Positions 24,652 to 33,272 of a stretch of DNA of 34,636 nt are shown piece by piece. The notes beneath the pieces were generated by a model. That model was not told where the DNA came from, did no database searches, and saw nothing but the letters and a program-made list of their open reading frames with translations. Both the position numbers and the translations under genes were made by a program. Numbering within the stretch: the stretch's first letter is position 1; every line of letters begins with the position of its first letter. Source of the DNA: Lentisphaerota bacterium (GTDB lineage: Bacteria > Verrucomicrobiota > Kiritimatiellia > RFP12 > UBA1067); NCBI GenBank assembly GCA_015061665.1, contig SUWC01000029.1, positions 1 to 34,636 of the forward strand, in the 5' to 3' direction.

Positions 24652-25827
24652 TCAGGTGGCTGGATCTGATGCGTTGGCGCTGCCTTGGTTCAGGCGGCGC
24701 CATTCGCGCATGGACATGCCGAAGCGCTGCTTGAACAGGCGCTTGAGGTAGATGTCGGAATCCCAGCCGCAAAGGTTCGCGATTGGCGCTATCGTCTGCG
24801 AGGGACGCTTCAGAAGCTCGATGACGTGTTCAAATCTTACGTCCGTGATCTCCTGGGTGATGCGCTTGCCAGTCGCATTCTTGAACTCTATCTCCGCTTG
24901 GCGCTCGGAAGTGCCGAAAGACATGACGACATCGGACGCCTTGAGTCCGTTGCAGGCCTCGCGCCGTATGAGGTCGAGTGCCGAAAGCACGCGCTTCGAA
25001 TGCGCGTTGACTAGCCTCGTAGAAAGCCGCGAGGTAAGACCGAACGGATGGTAGACCTTCTTCTCTACCGGCATGCGCGGATTGTCGATCAGCTTGGCGA
25101 GCAGCGACATCGCAATGCGTCCGGCGTTGACGAAGCCTGGCCGGACGCTTGAAAGCGAGGGCCTAAGGTTGTCGCAGACCACTGGATCGTCGTCTACGCC
25201 GACTATGAACATATCGCCGGGAATCCGTATCCCGTCCGTCGTGCAGATGTCGAGGACCGTCGCGGCAAAATCGTCGTTCGCGGCAAAAATGCCGCACGGA
25301 CGCGGGAGCTCTGCCAGGAAGGGGCGAGACATCGTGGCGAGCATCGTCTTGTCGTAGAACGTCGACGTGTCGTTCATGACTGAAAATGGTCGGTTCATTC
25401 GCTTGAGCAGTTCGCAGAACCTCTCCTGGCGTCTATAGCTCCATGCGATGTGCTTGTCCCAGCCGAGGAAGGCAAAGTGCTTGCAGCCTGTCTTGACCAG
25501 TTCGGCGACTGCAAGGTCCGCAATCTGCCTGTTGTCGCTGGAGACGGTGAAGGCGTGCGGCGACGATAACACGCTTTCGGAGGGATCAAGATGCACAAGC
25601 GGCACGTCGGCGTAGGCCGACGTGTCCGACATGTTGTTGCCGGAGTCGTCGAGAATGCATCCGGCCGGCGCCCAGTATCGAATAACCTTTTCGATTGGAT
25701 CCTCTATGCGCGAGGTTTCGATTTCCTCGATGTGGTAGCCGAGATGCGAGCAGGCTTCGCGCGCCCCGGCGAGCTTGTGGACTCGCGAGCCTGAGAGCAT
25801 GTCTATTACGAAAAGTATCGTCTTCAT
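24652..25827 (-). CDS. XylR-like AraC-family regulator with periplasmic-binding-type ligand domain (2)
   Basis: This 391-residue paralogue of the preceding regulator has the same layout. The ligand domain (about 1-270) contains PCGIFAANDDFAATVLDICT and DMFIVGVDDDPVVCDNLRP, and the AraC domain (about 280-380) contains AEIEFKNATGKRITQEI and IANLCGWDSDIYLKRLFKQR. It is transcribed away from operon B. The intergenic region holds the 23-bp-period direct repeats placed just upstream of the operon B -35 position and 9 bp upstream of this gene's own -35. That geometry makes it the likely activator of operon B and possibly an autoregulator; this is inference from position and family. Confidence 0.9.
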   Translation of the reverse strand: MKTILFVIDMLSGSRVHKLAGAREACSHLGYHIEEIETSRIEDPIEKVIRYWAPAGCILDDSGNNMSDTSAYADVPLVHLDPSESVLSSPHAFTVSSDNRQIADLAVAELVKTGCKHFAFLGWDKHIAWSYRRQERFCELLKRMNRPFSVMNDTSTFYDKTMLATMSRPFLAELPRPCGIFAANDDFAATVLDICTTDGIRIPGDMFIVGVDDDPVVCDNLRPSLSSVRPGFVNAGRIAMSLLAKLIDNPRMPVEKKVYHPFGLTSRLSTRLVNAHSKRVLSALDLIRREACNGLKASDVVMSFGTSERQAEIEFKNATGKRITQEITDVRFEHVIELLKRPSQTIAPIANLCGWDSDIYLKRLFKQRFGMSMREWRRLNQGSANASDPAT

Positions 25828-25851
25828 CTGTCTTGTTTTATTTATGCCAGT

Positions 25852-25881
25852 ATTCTAGCACATGCAGTCTTCCATGCGCAA
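25852..25881 (-). promoter_or_regulatory. Promoter of XylR-like regulator 2
   Basis: On the minus strand, TTGCGC (25876-25881), an 18-bp spacer, and TGC plus TAGAAT (25852-25857) form an extended -10 promoter. The ATG at 25827 is 24 nt further on, giving a leader of about 18 nt without a clear ribosome-binding site. Confidence 0.65.
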
Positions 25882-25890
25882 GCGGAAAAA

Positions 25891-25955
25891 TTCGGTTTTG
25901 GTTTGGTGATTGCTTCGGTTTTGGAAAGTTTTTCTTGAGCAAAGTTTATTAGAAT
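25891..25955 (+). promoter_or_regulatory. Operator-promoter, upstream copy (direct repeats plus -10)
   Basis: TTCGGTTTTGG occurs at 25891-25901 and 25914-25924 (23-bp period), and TAGAAT at 25950-25955. The internal distances are identical to the copy at 26246-26310. The TG of the extended -10 is missing here (TAT instead), so this copy may be weaker or dead. No -35 consensus is present; the second repeat ends just before the -35 position, as expected for an AraC-type activator site. Confidence 0.65.
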
Positions 25956-25957
25956 GT

Positions 25958-26260
25958 ATGATGTCAGAGGGAGATGCCGTAGACGGACAGCAGCTGCTTC
26001 TCGCCTCAGGCGTACACTACACCGCAGATCAAATCCCTGTTGCAAAGGCGCTGACAATTCGCGGTCTTGGTGCTACGCCTGAGGCGGTTATTATTCGCAA
26101 CACGACAACGACGCCGGATTCATACTACTACCGTACAATGGAGGTGGACAACGCCGGCGCGCGGATCGAGAACGTCACGCTTGAGAACGGATGCGTGAAG
26201 AACCAGTTCGGCGGCAACCTGCGACTCGTACCATGTCTTAGGATCTTCGGTTTTGGTTAA
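25958..26260 (+). pseudogene. Truncated fragment of a beta-helix protein gene
   Basis: The frame from ATG 25958 to the stop at 26258-26260 encodes 100 residues. Most of it (ALTIRGLGATPEAVIIRN, NVTLENGCVKNQFGGNLRLV) closely matches residues about 570-655 of the protein encoded at 26362. It lacks the signal peptide, the first half, the PKD domain and the end. Its left side joins directly to a copy of the operon B promoter and 5' leader, and its right side runs into the second promoter copy. It is therefore a deletion remnant of a tandem paralogue, not a functional gene, though its -10 could still yield a short transcript. Confidence 0.75.
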
Positions 26261-26310
26261 CTCACTGCTTCGGTTTTGGTAAGTTATTGCCTCCTAGACT
26301 ATGATAGAAT
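26246..26310 (+). promoter_or_regulatory. Operon B operator-promoter (direct repeats plus extended -10)
   Basis: TTCGGTTTTGG occurs at 26246-26256 and 26269-26279, 23 bp apart, followed by TGA plus TAGAAT (26305-26310), an extended -10. There is no -35 consensus at 17-18 bp, and the second repeat ends beside that position. This is the layout of an activator-dependent promoter with AraC-type tandem half-sites. Transcription would start near 26317, leaving a leader of about 45 nt with GGAGG at 26351-26355 before the ATG at 26362. Confidence 0.7.
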
Positions 26311-26361
26311 TTAAAATGTCAGCAGGGGACATTCCGTTCCCGCATTACAGGGAGGATAAAA

Positions 26362-29100
26362 ATGAAGCAGTTATTCAGCAAGCGATCACTCGCCGCCATC
26401 GCGGCATCCGTCGCGCTATGCGCAACAGCAACTGACTATTACGTCAATGCCGATCCGAATGTTGGCAGTGATGAAAACGTAGGTACGAGCGAGGAATCGG
26501 CCTTTGCTACCATTGACTGCGCAGTAACTAACGCAACCGAATCTACTGATACAATCCATGTCGCTGCTGGCACTTATACTACAACAACCCAGTGGGGCCC
26601 GAATCTTAAGGCGAAGTTGATTGGCGAGGGCGAGACTCGCGACGCTGTTACTATCCAGTCTTCTGGTACATACCGCACGCTCCGCATGGCCGCAGGCTCC
26701 TGGCTTGAAAATGTGACCGTTGTCGGCGAGGGAACATACAAGGCAGACAGGGGCGGCGCAATCGAGATGTCTGGCGGCACTGTCACGAACTGCGTCGTCC
26801 GCGACGGCACGGCGAAGGCGAACGGCAACATCGCCGGAGGCAACCTGTATGTGAACAACGACTCCGCGCTAGTTGTGGACTGCGAAATATACGGCGGGTC
26901 GGCAACTAACCGCGGCGGCAACGTGTATCTGGACAAGGGCGTTGTCCGCAGCTGCACGATCTACGGCGGCGTCTGTCCCAACAACGTCGGCGGCAACGTC
27001 TACCAGTACCAGGGCACTCTCGCCAACTGTGTCATCTACAACGGCACGGCGAACAACGACGGCGGCAACGTTCGCATGAACGGCTCGGGTGTGATGCAGG
27101 ACTGCGTTGTCTCAAACGGCACCGTCATGGCAAACGAGAAGAAGGGTGCGAACGTCTACATGGACAGCTCGGCTAAGATGTCGCGCTGCCGCCTTGTTGG
27201 CGGCGCCAACGCGTATGGTTACAACGGCGGCAGCCTCTGCGTCTACAGTTCGTCCGCCAGCGTCGAGGACTGTCTGATCGAAGGCAGCGACTGCGGCGGA
27301 GTCCTGCTGGGCGGCACCTCGTACCTCTACAACTGCACAATCGTCGGCAACGACAAGTACGGCTGCTGGTCGTGGAGCAACAACCAGCATTTCTTTAACG
27401 TTGTCATATTCGGGAACGAAAGCGAGTGGAACGGCAACCTACCGAACAACGATTCAGCCGAGTTCGTTGGCTGTGCTTCGTCGGGTTCGTCGCGTCTCGT
27501 TACTGATGGCGATTTTAATGTTGTTTCTATTGGCACCACTGATTTTGCTGACTATGCAAATGGTGACTATACTCCTGCAAGCGAAGCGCTTATTGACGCC
27601 GGTACGTCTGATCCTCGTGGCGCAAGCGCGTCGATGACGGATATAGCAGGCAACCCTCGTCTTAGCGGCACGATTGATATTGGCTGCTACGAGTATCAGA
27701 AGACAGAGCTAGTTGTGCGCATTGACGACGCTACGCCGTCTCCTGCGTACGCGCCTTCTGTTGTCACATTCAAGCACACAGCCGAGAATTCTGAAACTCA
27801 GGTTACGTTCACGTATAACTACGGCGACGGCTCGGATGTGGAGTCCACAACTGATTCGACTATAACGCACACCTATCAGAATCCTGGTGTCTACACGGTT
27901 ACAATTACCGCGTCGAATGGACAGGATGAACCGGCCACGATGGTTTATAACAATCATGTCCAGATTGCATCAACCACAATCTATGTTACGCCAGGCAATG
28001 GTTCTGGTACATTCCCCTACAACACACCTGAATCGGGTTTCGGCAACTTCAAGTCTGCGGTTCAGTATGCGGCGGATGGCTACACTCTTCTCCTCGGTGA
28101 GGGCGTCCACGAAACTGTTGACCAGGTTTCGTTCAATAAGGCTCTGACGATTCGCGGTCTTGGCGCGTCGCCTGAGGCGGTCATCGTTCGCAATACAGTT
28201 ACGACGCCTGACACCTACTATCATCGTGTCCTGGAAGTCAATAATGGAGACGCATTTGTCTCGAACCTGACTCTCGAGAACGGTTGCGTTCGGAATCAGA
28301 ATGGCGGCAATCTCCGCCTTGTATTGGGGGTCGTTTCAAATTGCGTCATTCGCGGTGGACTTGCCGTCGCAGATAATGGTAATGCCGCTGGCGCTGCAGT
28401 TGAAATATCGGGTGCCGGCATGCTTACGCACTGCGTTGTCTCCAATAACGTTGTGCAGGGAACGTCGAATAGTGGCAGCTCGGCTGGTGGTGCGATCTAT
28501 TTCCCCTGGGCTGCAAAGAATGGACAAATTTCCAACTGCCTGATTGCCTACAATCGTTATGTAACTAGTGGGGAAGAGACCAAGTCCGGTGCAGCGGGGA
28601 TTCGTTTCAATGGAGGAAATGAAGGCTCAATAATTGAGAATAATACAATTGTGGCAAACACGGTTGAAGGCTCGCTTGCAGATGATTCTGCTGCTATCCA
28701 TTGCACTACTTATCGGCTGAGCCTTAGAAATAACATCCTATTTGGAAACACAGAGACTGGCAAGGGAAAGTATACGACTGTCAAACTAAGCTATGCTTCT
28801 GACAATGCTTACTCATATCACAATAACATCACTGATGATGCAGTCATAGCAGAAAACGGCAACAAGAGTAAAAACAACATTCTCGTCACGGATGCCAGCA
28901 AGCTCTTCAAGAACTACGCCAATGGCGATTTCCGCCCGTCGCCGAATGGCGCTGCGTACAACAGGGGCACGACAGAAGGACTTGCGCTTCTTCCTGCGGT
29001 GGACCTTGGCGGCGGCAATCGCGTCAAGTTCTCAGACAAGATCGACATTGGCTGCTACGAGAGCCAGAACAGGCCGGGTTTCGTCACTGTGATACGCTGA
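26362..29100 (+). CDS. Large secreted beta-helix protein with central PKD domain
   Basis: This 912-residue protein has a signal peptide (1-23, ALCATAT). It has two right-handed parallel beta-helix units of the pectin-lyase-like type, rich in repeated GGN and NCVI-like turns (residues about 24-445 and 540-905), separated by a PKD domain (about 451-537: TFTYNYGDGSD, HTYQNPGVYTVTITASNG). Each unit ends with the same sequence, DIGCYE (439-444 and 895-900), so the protein is a duplication of one cassette. Such proteins bind or cleave polysaccharides or sit on the surface; no lyase catalytic triad is evident, so the role is open. There is no recognisable PEP-CTERM or type IX sorting tail. Codon use shifts along the gene. 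It is the first gene of operon B. Confidence 0.82.
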   Translation: MKQLFSKRSLAAIAASVALCATATDYYVNADPNVGSDENVGTSEESAFATIDCAVTNATESTDTIHVAAGTYTTTTQWGPNLKAKLIGEGETRDAVTIQSSGTYRTLRMAAGSWLENVTVVGEGTYKADRGGAIEMSGGTVTNCVVRDGTAKANGNIAGGNLYVNNDSALVVDCEIYGGSATNRGGNVYLDKGVVRSCTIYGGVCPNNVGGNVYQYQGTLANCVIYNGTANNDGGNVRMNGSGVMQDCVVSNGTVMANEKKGANVYMDSSAKMSRCRLVGGANAYGYNGGSLCVYSSSASVEDCLIEGSDCGGVLLGGTSYLYNCTIVGNDKYGCWSWSNNQHFFNVVIFGNESEWNGNLPNNDSAEFVGCASSGSSRLVTDGDFNVVSIGTTDFADYANGDYTPASEALIDAGTSDPRGASASMTDIAGNPRLSGTIDIGCYEYQKTELVVRIDDATPSPAYAPSVVTFKHTAENSETQVTFTYNYGDGSDVESTTDSTITHTYQNPGVYTVTITASNGQDEPATMVYNNHVQIASTTIYVTPGNGSGTFPYNTPESGFGNFKSAVQYAADGYTLLLGEGVHETVDQVSFNKALTIRGLGASPEAVIVRNTVTTPDTYYHRVLEVNNGDAFVSNLTLENGCVRNQNGGNLRLVLGVVSNCVIRGGLAVADNGNAAGAAVEISGAGMLTHCVVSNNVVQGTSNSGSSAGGAIYFPWAAKNGQISNCLIAYNRYVTSGEETKSGAAGIRFNGGNEGSIIENNTIVANTVEGSLADDSAAIHCTTYRLSLRNNILFGNTETGKGKYTTVKLSYASDNAYSYHNNITDDAVIAENGNKSKNNILVTDASKLFKNYANGDFRPSPNGAAYNRGTTEGLALLPAVDLGGGNRVKFSDKIDIGCYESQNRPGFVTVIR

Positions 29101-29124
29101 TAGCCCGAAGGAAAGGACTATTCA

Positions 29125-30975
29125 ATGCGTAAAATCTTCTTGATCGCGAGTCTGGCGCTGCTCGGCGGCGCGGGCGCATACGCGGTGACCCTCAGCGATT
29201 TCCATCCCGTCTACAAAGCGCAGATGGAGCGCGAAGGCGACAACGTCGTCCGCGTCAAGTTCCCGAGCGCCGAATGGGGCACCGGCATCAAGTGGGAGTC
29301 GAAGAAGGGCGCGGACTTCTCCAGCGCCAAGTGGCTCTCCGTCGATGTCGAGAACCTCTCGTCCAAGCGCCAGTCGCGCCTGACGATGCACGTCTCCGCA
29401 GGCGCGGCGGACGGCGATTCGGGCGACCACGCCGTCGCGATCGAGAAGAAGAACAGGTCCGTCAACACTGGTGTCGGACTCAACCCTCACGAAAAGCGGA
29501 CGATGCGCCTCCTCCTTACGCATCCCGCCATATACGGCGCGCCCGAAAACGGGCGCGGTCCGTATGTCATCGACACGTCCCACGTGACCTCCATCCACTT
29601 CCAGATGCAGTGGCCATACGAGGACGAAGTCGACGATCTCGCCGATCTGCGCATCTCGAACCTCCGCCTCGAAGGCGAAGTCGACGCTGCTCGTCACGTC
29701 GACCCCGACAAGTATTTCCCGTTCATCGACAAGTACGGACAATTCGCCCACGCCGACTGGCGCTTCAAGGTGAAGGACGACGCGACGCTCAAGAAGGACC
29801 TTGCGGCCGAGCTTCAGCGCCTCAAGCCCGCGCCCGAAACATGGGATTCCTTCGGCGGCTGGAAGGACGGTCCGACGCTCAAGGCGACAGGCAGCTTCCG
29901 CACCGAGAAGGTGAACGGAAAGTGGTGGCTGGTGACTCCCGAAGGACACCTCTTCTTCTCCGTCGGACTCGACGTCACACGCACGATGACTGACATCACC
30001 GACGGCTCCAAGCACCCCGACTGGTACGAGACAAAGGTGCCGGCCGACGGCAAGATGCCTTTTACTCTCTGGAACCTAGAAAAGAAGTTCGGCAAGAAGG
30101 ACTATGCCGACGAATACTACGACTTCGTCTTGAAGCGCTTCGACTCGTGGGGACTCAACTCCATCGGCAACTGGAGCGCGCCCGAACTCTACCTCAAGTC
30201 CAGGAAACCATACGCTCTCTCCGTCCTTGAGCGCGCAAAGGGCGTCAAGCGCATGACGAAGTTCCACCTTTACGACTTCTCCGACCCCAACTTCGAGCGC
30301 AACATGCGCGCCGCAATCCGCGAAAGATTTGCAAAGGAACCCGCGCTCGCGCACGCCGCAAAGGACCCGATGTGCATCGGCTTCTTCATCGACAACGAAC
30401 TTCAGTTCCACCGCTGGATCCCCGACGTCGGAGAAGGGCGCGCTGCGGCGTCCGTCGATCTCTACTTCCGCATCTGCCGCGAGGAGCTCAACCGCCTCGC
30501 GCCCGGCAAGCTCTACCTCGGCAGCCGCTTCGTCGGATTCCGCCAGCCCGGCCTCCTCTGGCGCACTGCGGCGAAGTACTGTGACGTCATAACCGTCAAC
30601 GCCTACGGCAACTCGGTCTACAACATCTCCAAGAAGATGTTCCCGAAGGGCGTCGAAAAGCCGATCATGATCGGCGAGTTCCACTACGGCTGCTACGACC
30701 GCGGCATGTTCAAGCCAGGCCTTGCGCCGGTCTGCGACCAGCTGGAGCGCGCCCGCAGCTTCACGCGCTTCGTCGAGGGCTGCCTCCAGCATCCGCTCTT
30801 CGTCGGCTGCCACTGGTTCCAGTACCGCGACCAGCCTCTGCTCGGACGCGGAGACGGCGAGGCGTATCAGATCGGGTTCGTCGACGTCTGCGACAGGCCC
30901 TATCCGGAGCTCTGCCGCGCCGCGCGCAAGCTCGGCGGCGAGATATACGAGAAGCGTTCCAAGGGCGTTTGGTAA
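29125..30975 (+). CDS. Secreted GH50-like agarase/beta-galactosidase
   Basis: GH50 enzymes cleave beta-1,4 bonds of agarose and related galactans, mostly exo-acting. This 616-residue protein has a signal peptide (1-19, GGAGAYA), an N-terminal beta-sandwich (about 20-200) and a barrel (about 235-610). The putative acid/base is Glu425 in FFIDNELQF and the nucleophile Glu518 in IMIGEFHYGCYDRGMF. The block CHWFQYRDQPLLGRGDGEAY and IGFVDVCDRPYPELCRAAR are almost identical to the N-terminal half of the 17443 fusion, so the two are paralogues. AAAGGA lies about 7 nt before the ATG. It is 24 bp after the beta-helix gene and 21 bp before the GH3 gene, in operon B. The exact substrate (agar-type or another galactan) cannot be read from sequence. 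Confidence 0.82.
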   Translation: MRKIFLIASLALLGGAGAYAVTLSDFHPVYKAQMEREGDNVVRVKFPSAEWGTGIKWESKKGADFSSAKWLSVDVENLSSKRQSRLTMHVSAGAADGDSGDHAVAIEKKNRSVNTGVGLNPHEKRTMRLLLTHPAIYGAPENGRGPYVIDTSHVTSIHFQMQWPYEDEVDDLADLRISNLRLEGEVDAARHVDPDKYFPFIDKYGQFAHADWRFKVKDDATLKKDLAAELQRLKPAPETWDSFGGWKDGPTLKATGSFRTEKVNGKWWLVTPEGHLFFSVGLDVTRTMTDITDGSKHPDWYETKVPADGKMPFTLWNLEKKFGKKDYADEYYDFVLKRFDSWGLNSIGNWSAPELYLKSRKPYALSVLERAKGVKRMTKFHLYDFSDPNFERNMRAAIRERFAKEPALAHAAKDPMCIGFFIDNELQFHRWIPDVGEGRAAASVDLYFRICREELNRLAPGKLYLGSRFVGFRQPGLLWRTAAKYCDVITVNAYGNSVYNISKKMFPKGVEKPIMIGEFHYGCYDRGMFKPGLAPVCDQLERARSFTRFVEGCLQHPLFVGCHWFQYRDQPLLGRGDGEAYQIGFVDVCDRPYPELCRAARKLGGEIYEKRSKGVW

Positions 30976-30996
30976 GTATTCCAGGAGTATAGTAAT

Positions 30997-33186
30997 ATGT
31001 ATTGCAGAAAATTGATAACGGCAGTCTCAATTGCCGCGGCAGGGCTATCCGCTGCGGCGCTTACGGACGTGGAGATCGACGAACTCCTCTCGCGCATGAC
31101 GCTGGTGGAGAAGGTCGGACAGATGGTCCAGGTCAGCTCCGGCGGCAAAAGTGCCGCGGAAGCCGAAGACGGAAGCGGGCGCAAGATCGACGCTGTTCTT
31201 GCCGGACAAATCCGCAATGGCGAGATTGGAAGCCTGCTTGGCGCGTGCGGAGTAAAGAACTTCAACGCCTTCCAGAAGATCGCCGTCGAGGAGTCGCGCC
31301 TTGGCATTCCACTGATGGTCGGCCACGACATGATCCACGGCGTCTTCACCCAGCTCCCGATTCCGCTCGCGCTCAGCTGCGCGTGGGACGAGGAACTCTG
31401 GTGCAAGGGCGGCGAGCTGATAGCACGCGAGACTCCGCTCAAGGGCGCGAACTGGACCTTTACTCCGATGGTCGACATCTCGCGCGATCCCCGCTGGGGA
31501 CGCATCGCCGAGAGCGCTGGACAGGACGCGCTCGTCGCATCGCGCATGAGCGCCGCGCTTGTCAGGGGCATCCAGACAAAGGATGTTGCGCATCCGATCG
31601 CCGCGTGCCTCAAGCACTTCGTCGGCTACGGCGCCGCGATGTCCGGACGCGACTACAACGAGGTCGAGATGAGCGAGTCGACGCTCAGGAACGTCTATCT
31701 TCCGCCTTTCGCCGCCGGCATAGACGCGGGTGCGCTCACGGTCATGCCTGCGTTCCACACGTTCAACGGCGTGCCGTGCAGCGTCAACAAGTGGCTCCTC
31801 TCCGACATACTTCGCGGCGAACTCGGCTTCAAGGGCATGACGATTTCCGACTACAACGCCGTTGGCGAGTGCGCCTGGCCTGACCACCACGGCGTTGCAG
31901 ACGGAGACGAGTCCGTTTCCGCAATGGCCGTCGCCGCGGGGATGGATCAGGACATGATGGGCGAGTCCTATATGAAGACGCTCGCCTCGGCCGTTAAGAA
32001 GGGGCTTGTCTCCGAAAAGGCAGTTGACGGCTGCGTCCGCAACATCCTCCGCGTGAAGAACGCGCTCGGACTGATCGAGAAGCCCTACATCGACGAGGCC
32101 GCCGCGAAGGCGGGCGTCGACTGGAAGGCGGACGCCGCGCTTGCGCGCGAGGCCGCCGCCAGGTCGGCTGTTCTGCTCAAGAACAACGGCGCACTGCCGC
32201 TCAAGCCCGGGCTTAAGGTCGCGCTCGTTGGACCTGGTGCTGACGATCTCTGGCACACCGTAGGCTGCTGGGCGACGTGGGCCGAGAACACGAGTAATCC
32301 GACGCTTGTCGACGGACTCAAGGCCGACGGCGTTGACTTCAAGTACGTCAAGGCCTACGGATTCAGGGGCGGCAAGGTCGATGTTGCGGCAATACAGTCC
32401 GCCGCCGCCAACGCAGATGTCGTCGTCGCATGCTTTGGCGAGCAGGGACGCGAAGCCGGCGAAAACAACAGCCGCATGGACCTGTCGCTTCCCAAGGTCC
32501 AGCTTGACGCAATCGACGCGATCAAGGCGACCGGCAAGCCGTTCGTCGCAGTGCTCATGAACGGAAGGCCGCTGGCCATTCCAGAGCTCGCCGAGGCTGC
32601 GGACGCGATACTGGAGGCGTGGAACCCGGGCACCAGCGGAGGCTGGGGCATAGCGGACGTCCTCACGGGTCGTATCAATCCCTCGGGCCGCCTTACAACC
32701 GAGTTTCCGTACGCTACGGGACAGTGTCCGCTTTATTACAATAAAACGCGCACAGGGCGTCCGCACAAGGACGGCGAGCGCTGGACCACGCGCTATATCG
32801 ACGGCCCCTACGGCGCGCTTTATCCCTTCGGCTACGGCTTGACCTATACTACGTTCGAGTATTCGGACGAGAAGGTCGTAGTCGATGGAGACAAGCTCGT
32901 CTTCACAGCGAAGATCCGTAACACAGGTTTGCGCGAAGGCGTAGAAACGGTTCAGGCGTACACGCGTCAGCTCGTCGCCGTCGAGTCGCGTCCAGTCCGC
33001 GAACTGCGCGGATGGAAGCGCGTGGCGCTCGCGCCAGGCGAGGAGTCCGTCGTCGCAATCGAAGTTCCGCTCGCTAACCTCGACTACTGGGCTGCTTCGC
33101 GCAAGGTCGCGGCCTCGGGCGAGTTCGAGGCTTGGATCGCCCCAGATTCAACGAAGGGCAAGAAGCTTGGCTTTTCGATAAGGTAG
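30997..33186 (+). CDS. Secreted GH3 beta-glycosidase (BglX-like)
   Basis: GH3 enzymes of this type remove terminal beta-linked glucose or related sugars from oligosaccharides, usually in the periplasm. The protein has 729 residues with a signal peptide (1-21, GLSAAALT). The first domain shows LVEKVGQMVQ, IPLMVGHDMIHGVFTQLPIP, DISRDPRWGRIAES and CLKHFVGYGAA. The nucleophile is Asp285 in MTISDYNAVGE, where the family has SDW or SDY. The second domain has the AVLLKNNGALPLK, NPGTSGGWGIADVL and YPFGYGLTYT blocks, and a C-terminal fibronectin-like domain follows. AGGAG is 9 nt before the ATG. It is the third gene of operon B and would finish oligosaccharides made by GH50. Confidence 0.95.
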   Translation: MYCRKLITAVSIAAAGLSAAALTDVEIDELLSRMTLVEKVGQMVQVSSGGKSAAEAEDGSGRKIDAVLAGQIRNGEIGSLLGACGVKNFNAFQKIAVEESRLGIPLMVGHDMIHGVFTQLPIPLALSCAWDEELWCKGGELIARETPLKGANWTFTPMVDISRDPRWGRIAESAGQDALVASRMSAALVRGIQTKDVAHPIAACLKHFVGYGAAMSGRDYNEVEMSESTLRNVYLPPFAAGIDAGALTVMPAFHTFNGVPCSVNKWLLSDILRGELGFKGMTISDYNAVGECAWPDHHGVADGDESVSAMAVAAGMDQDMMGESYMKTLASAVKKGLVSEKAVDGCVRNILRVKNALGLIEKPYIDEAAAKAGVDWKADAALAREAAARSAVLLKNNGALPLKPGLKVALVGPGADDLWHTVGCWATWAENTSNPTLVDGLKADGVDFKYVKAYGFRGGKVDVAAIQSAAANADVVVACFGEQGREAGENNSRMDLSLPKVQLDAIDAIKATGKPFVAVLMNGRPLAIPELAEAADAILEAWNPGTSGGWGIADVLTGRINPSGRLTTEFPYATGQCPLYYNKTRTGRPHKDGERWTTRYIDGPYGALYPFGYGLTYTTFEYSDEKVVVDGDKLVFTAKIRNTGLREGVETVQAYTRQLVAVESRPVRELRGWKRVALAPGEESVVAIEVPLANLDYWAASRKVAASGEFEAWIAPDSTKGKKLGFSIR

Positions 33187-33194
33187 TCGTAGCC

Positions 33195-33234
33195 GCAGGT
33201 GCCGTCATGTCAGCCGATGGCACCTGCGTGACAT
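33195..33234 (+). repeat. Hairpin with an alternative pairing between GH3 and GH2 genes
   Basis: GCAGGTGCC (33195-33203) pairs with GGCACCTGC (33219-33227), a 9-bp stem. Within its loop, ATGTCA (33207-33212) can instead pair with TGACAT (33229-33234). There is no T-run, so it is not a classic terminator. It may attenuate read-through or shield mRNA ends in operon B. Confidence 0.5.
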
Positions 33235-33272
33235 TTGCAACTCGTCTCAGCAAAAGGGAAGCGAATTAGTCC

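Noticed and set aside
25891..26280. CRISPR array from the recurring TTCGGTTTTGG
   Set aside because: There are only four 11-bp copies, in two pairs 355 bp apart, with no constant spacer length across the set and no cas genes; the position relative to the -10 fits operators.
26362..29100. Pectate lyase assignment for the beta-helix protein
   Set aside because: The beta-helix fold is clear, but I see no pectate-lyase catalytic Arg or calcium-site pattern; fold similarity alone does not give activity.
33195..33234. H-type pseudoknot between the GH3 and GH2 genes
   Set aside because: The two stems overlap in the right order, but only one nucleotide would have to cross a 9-bp stem, which is not feasible; they are listed as alternative pairings instead.
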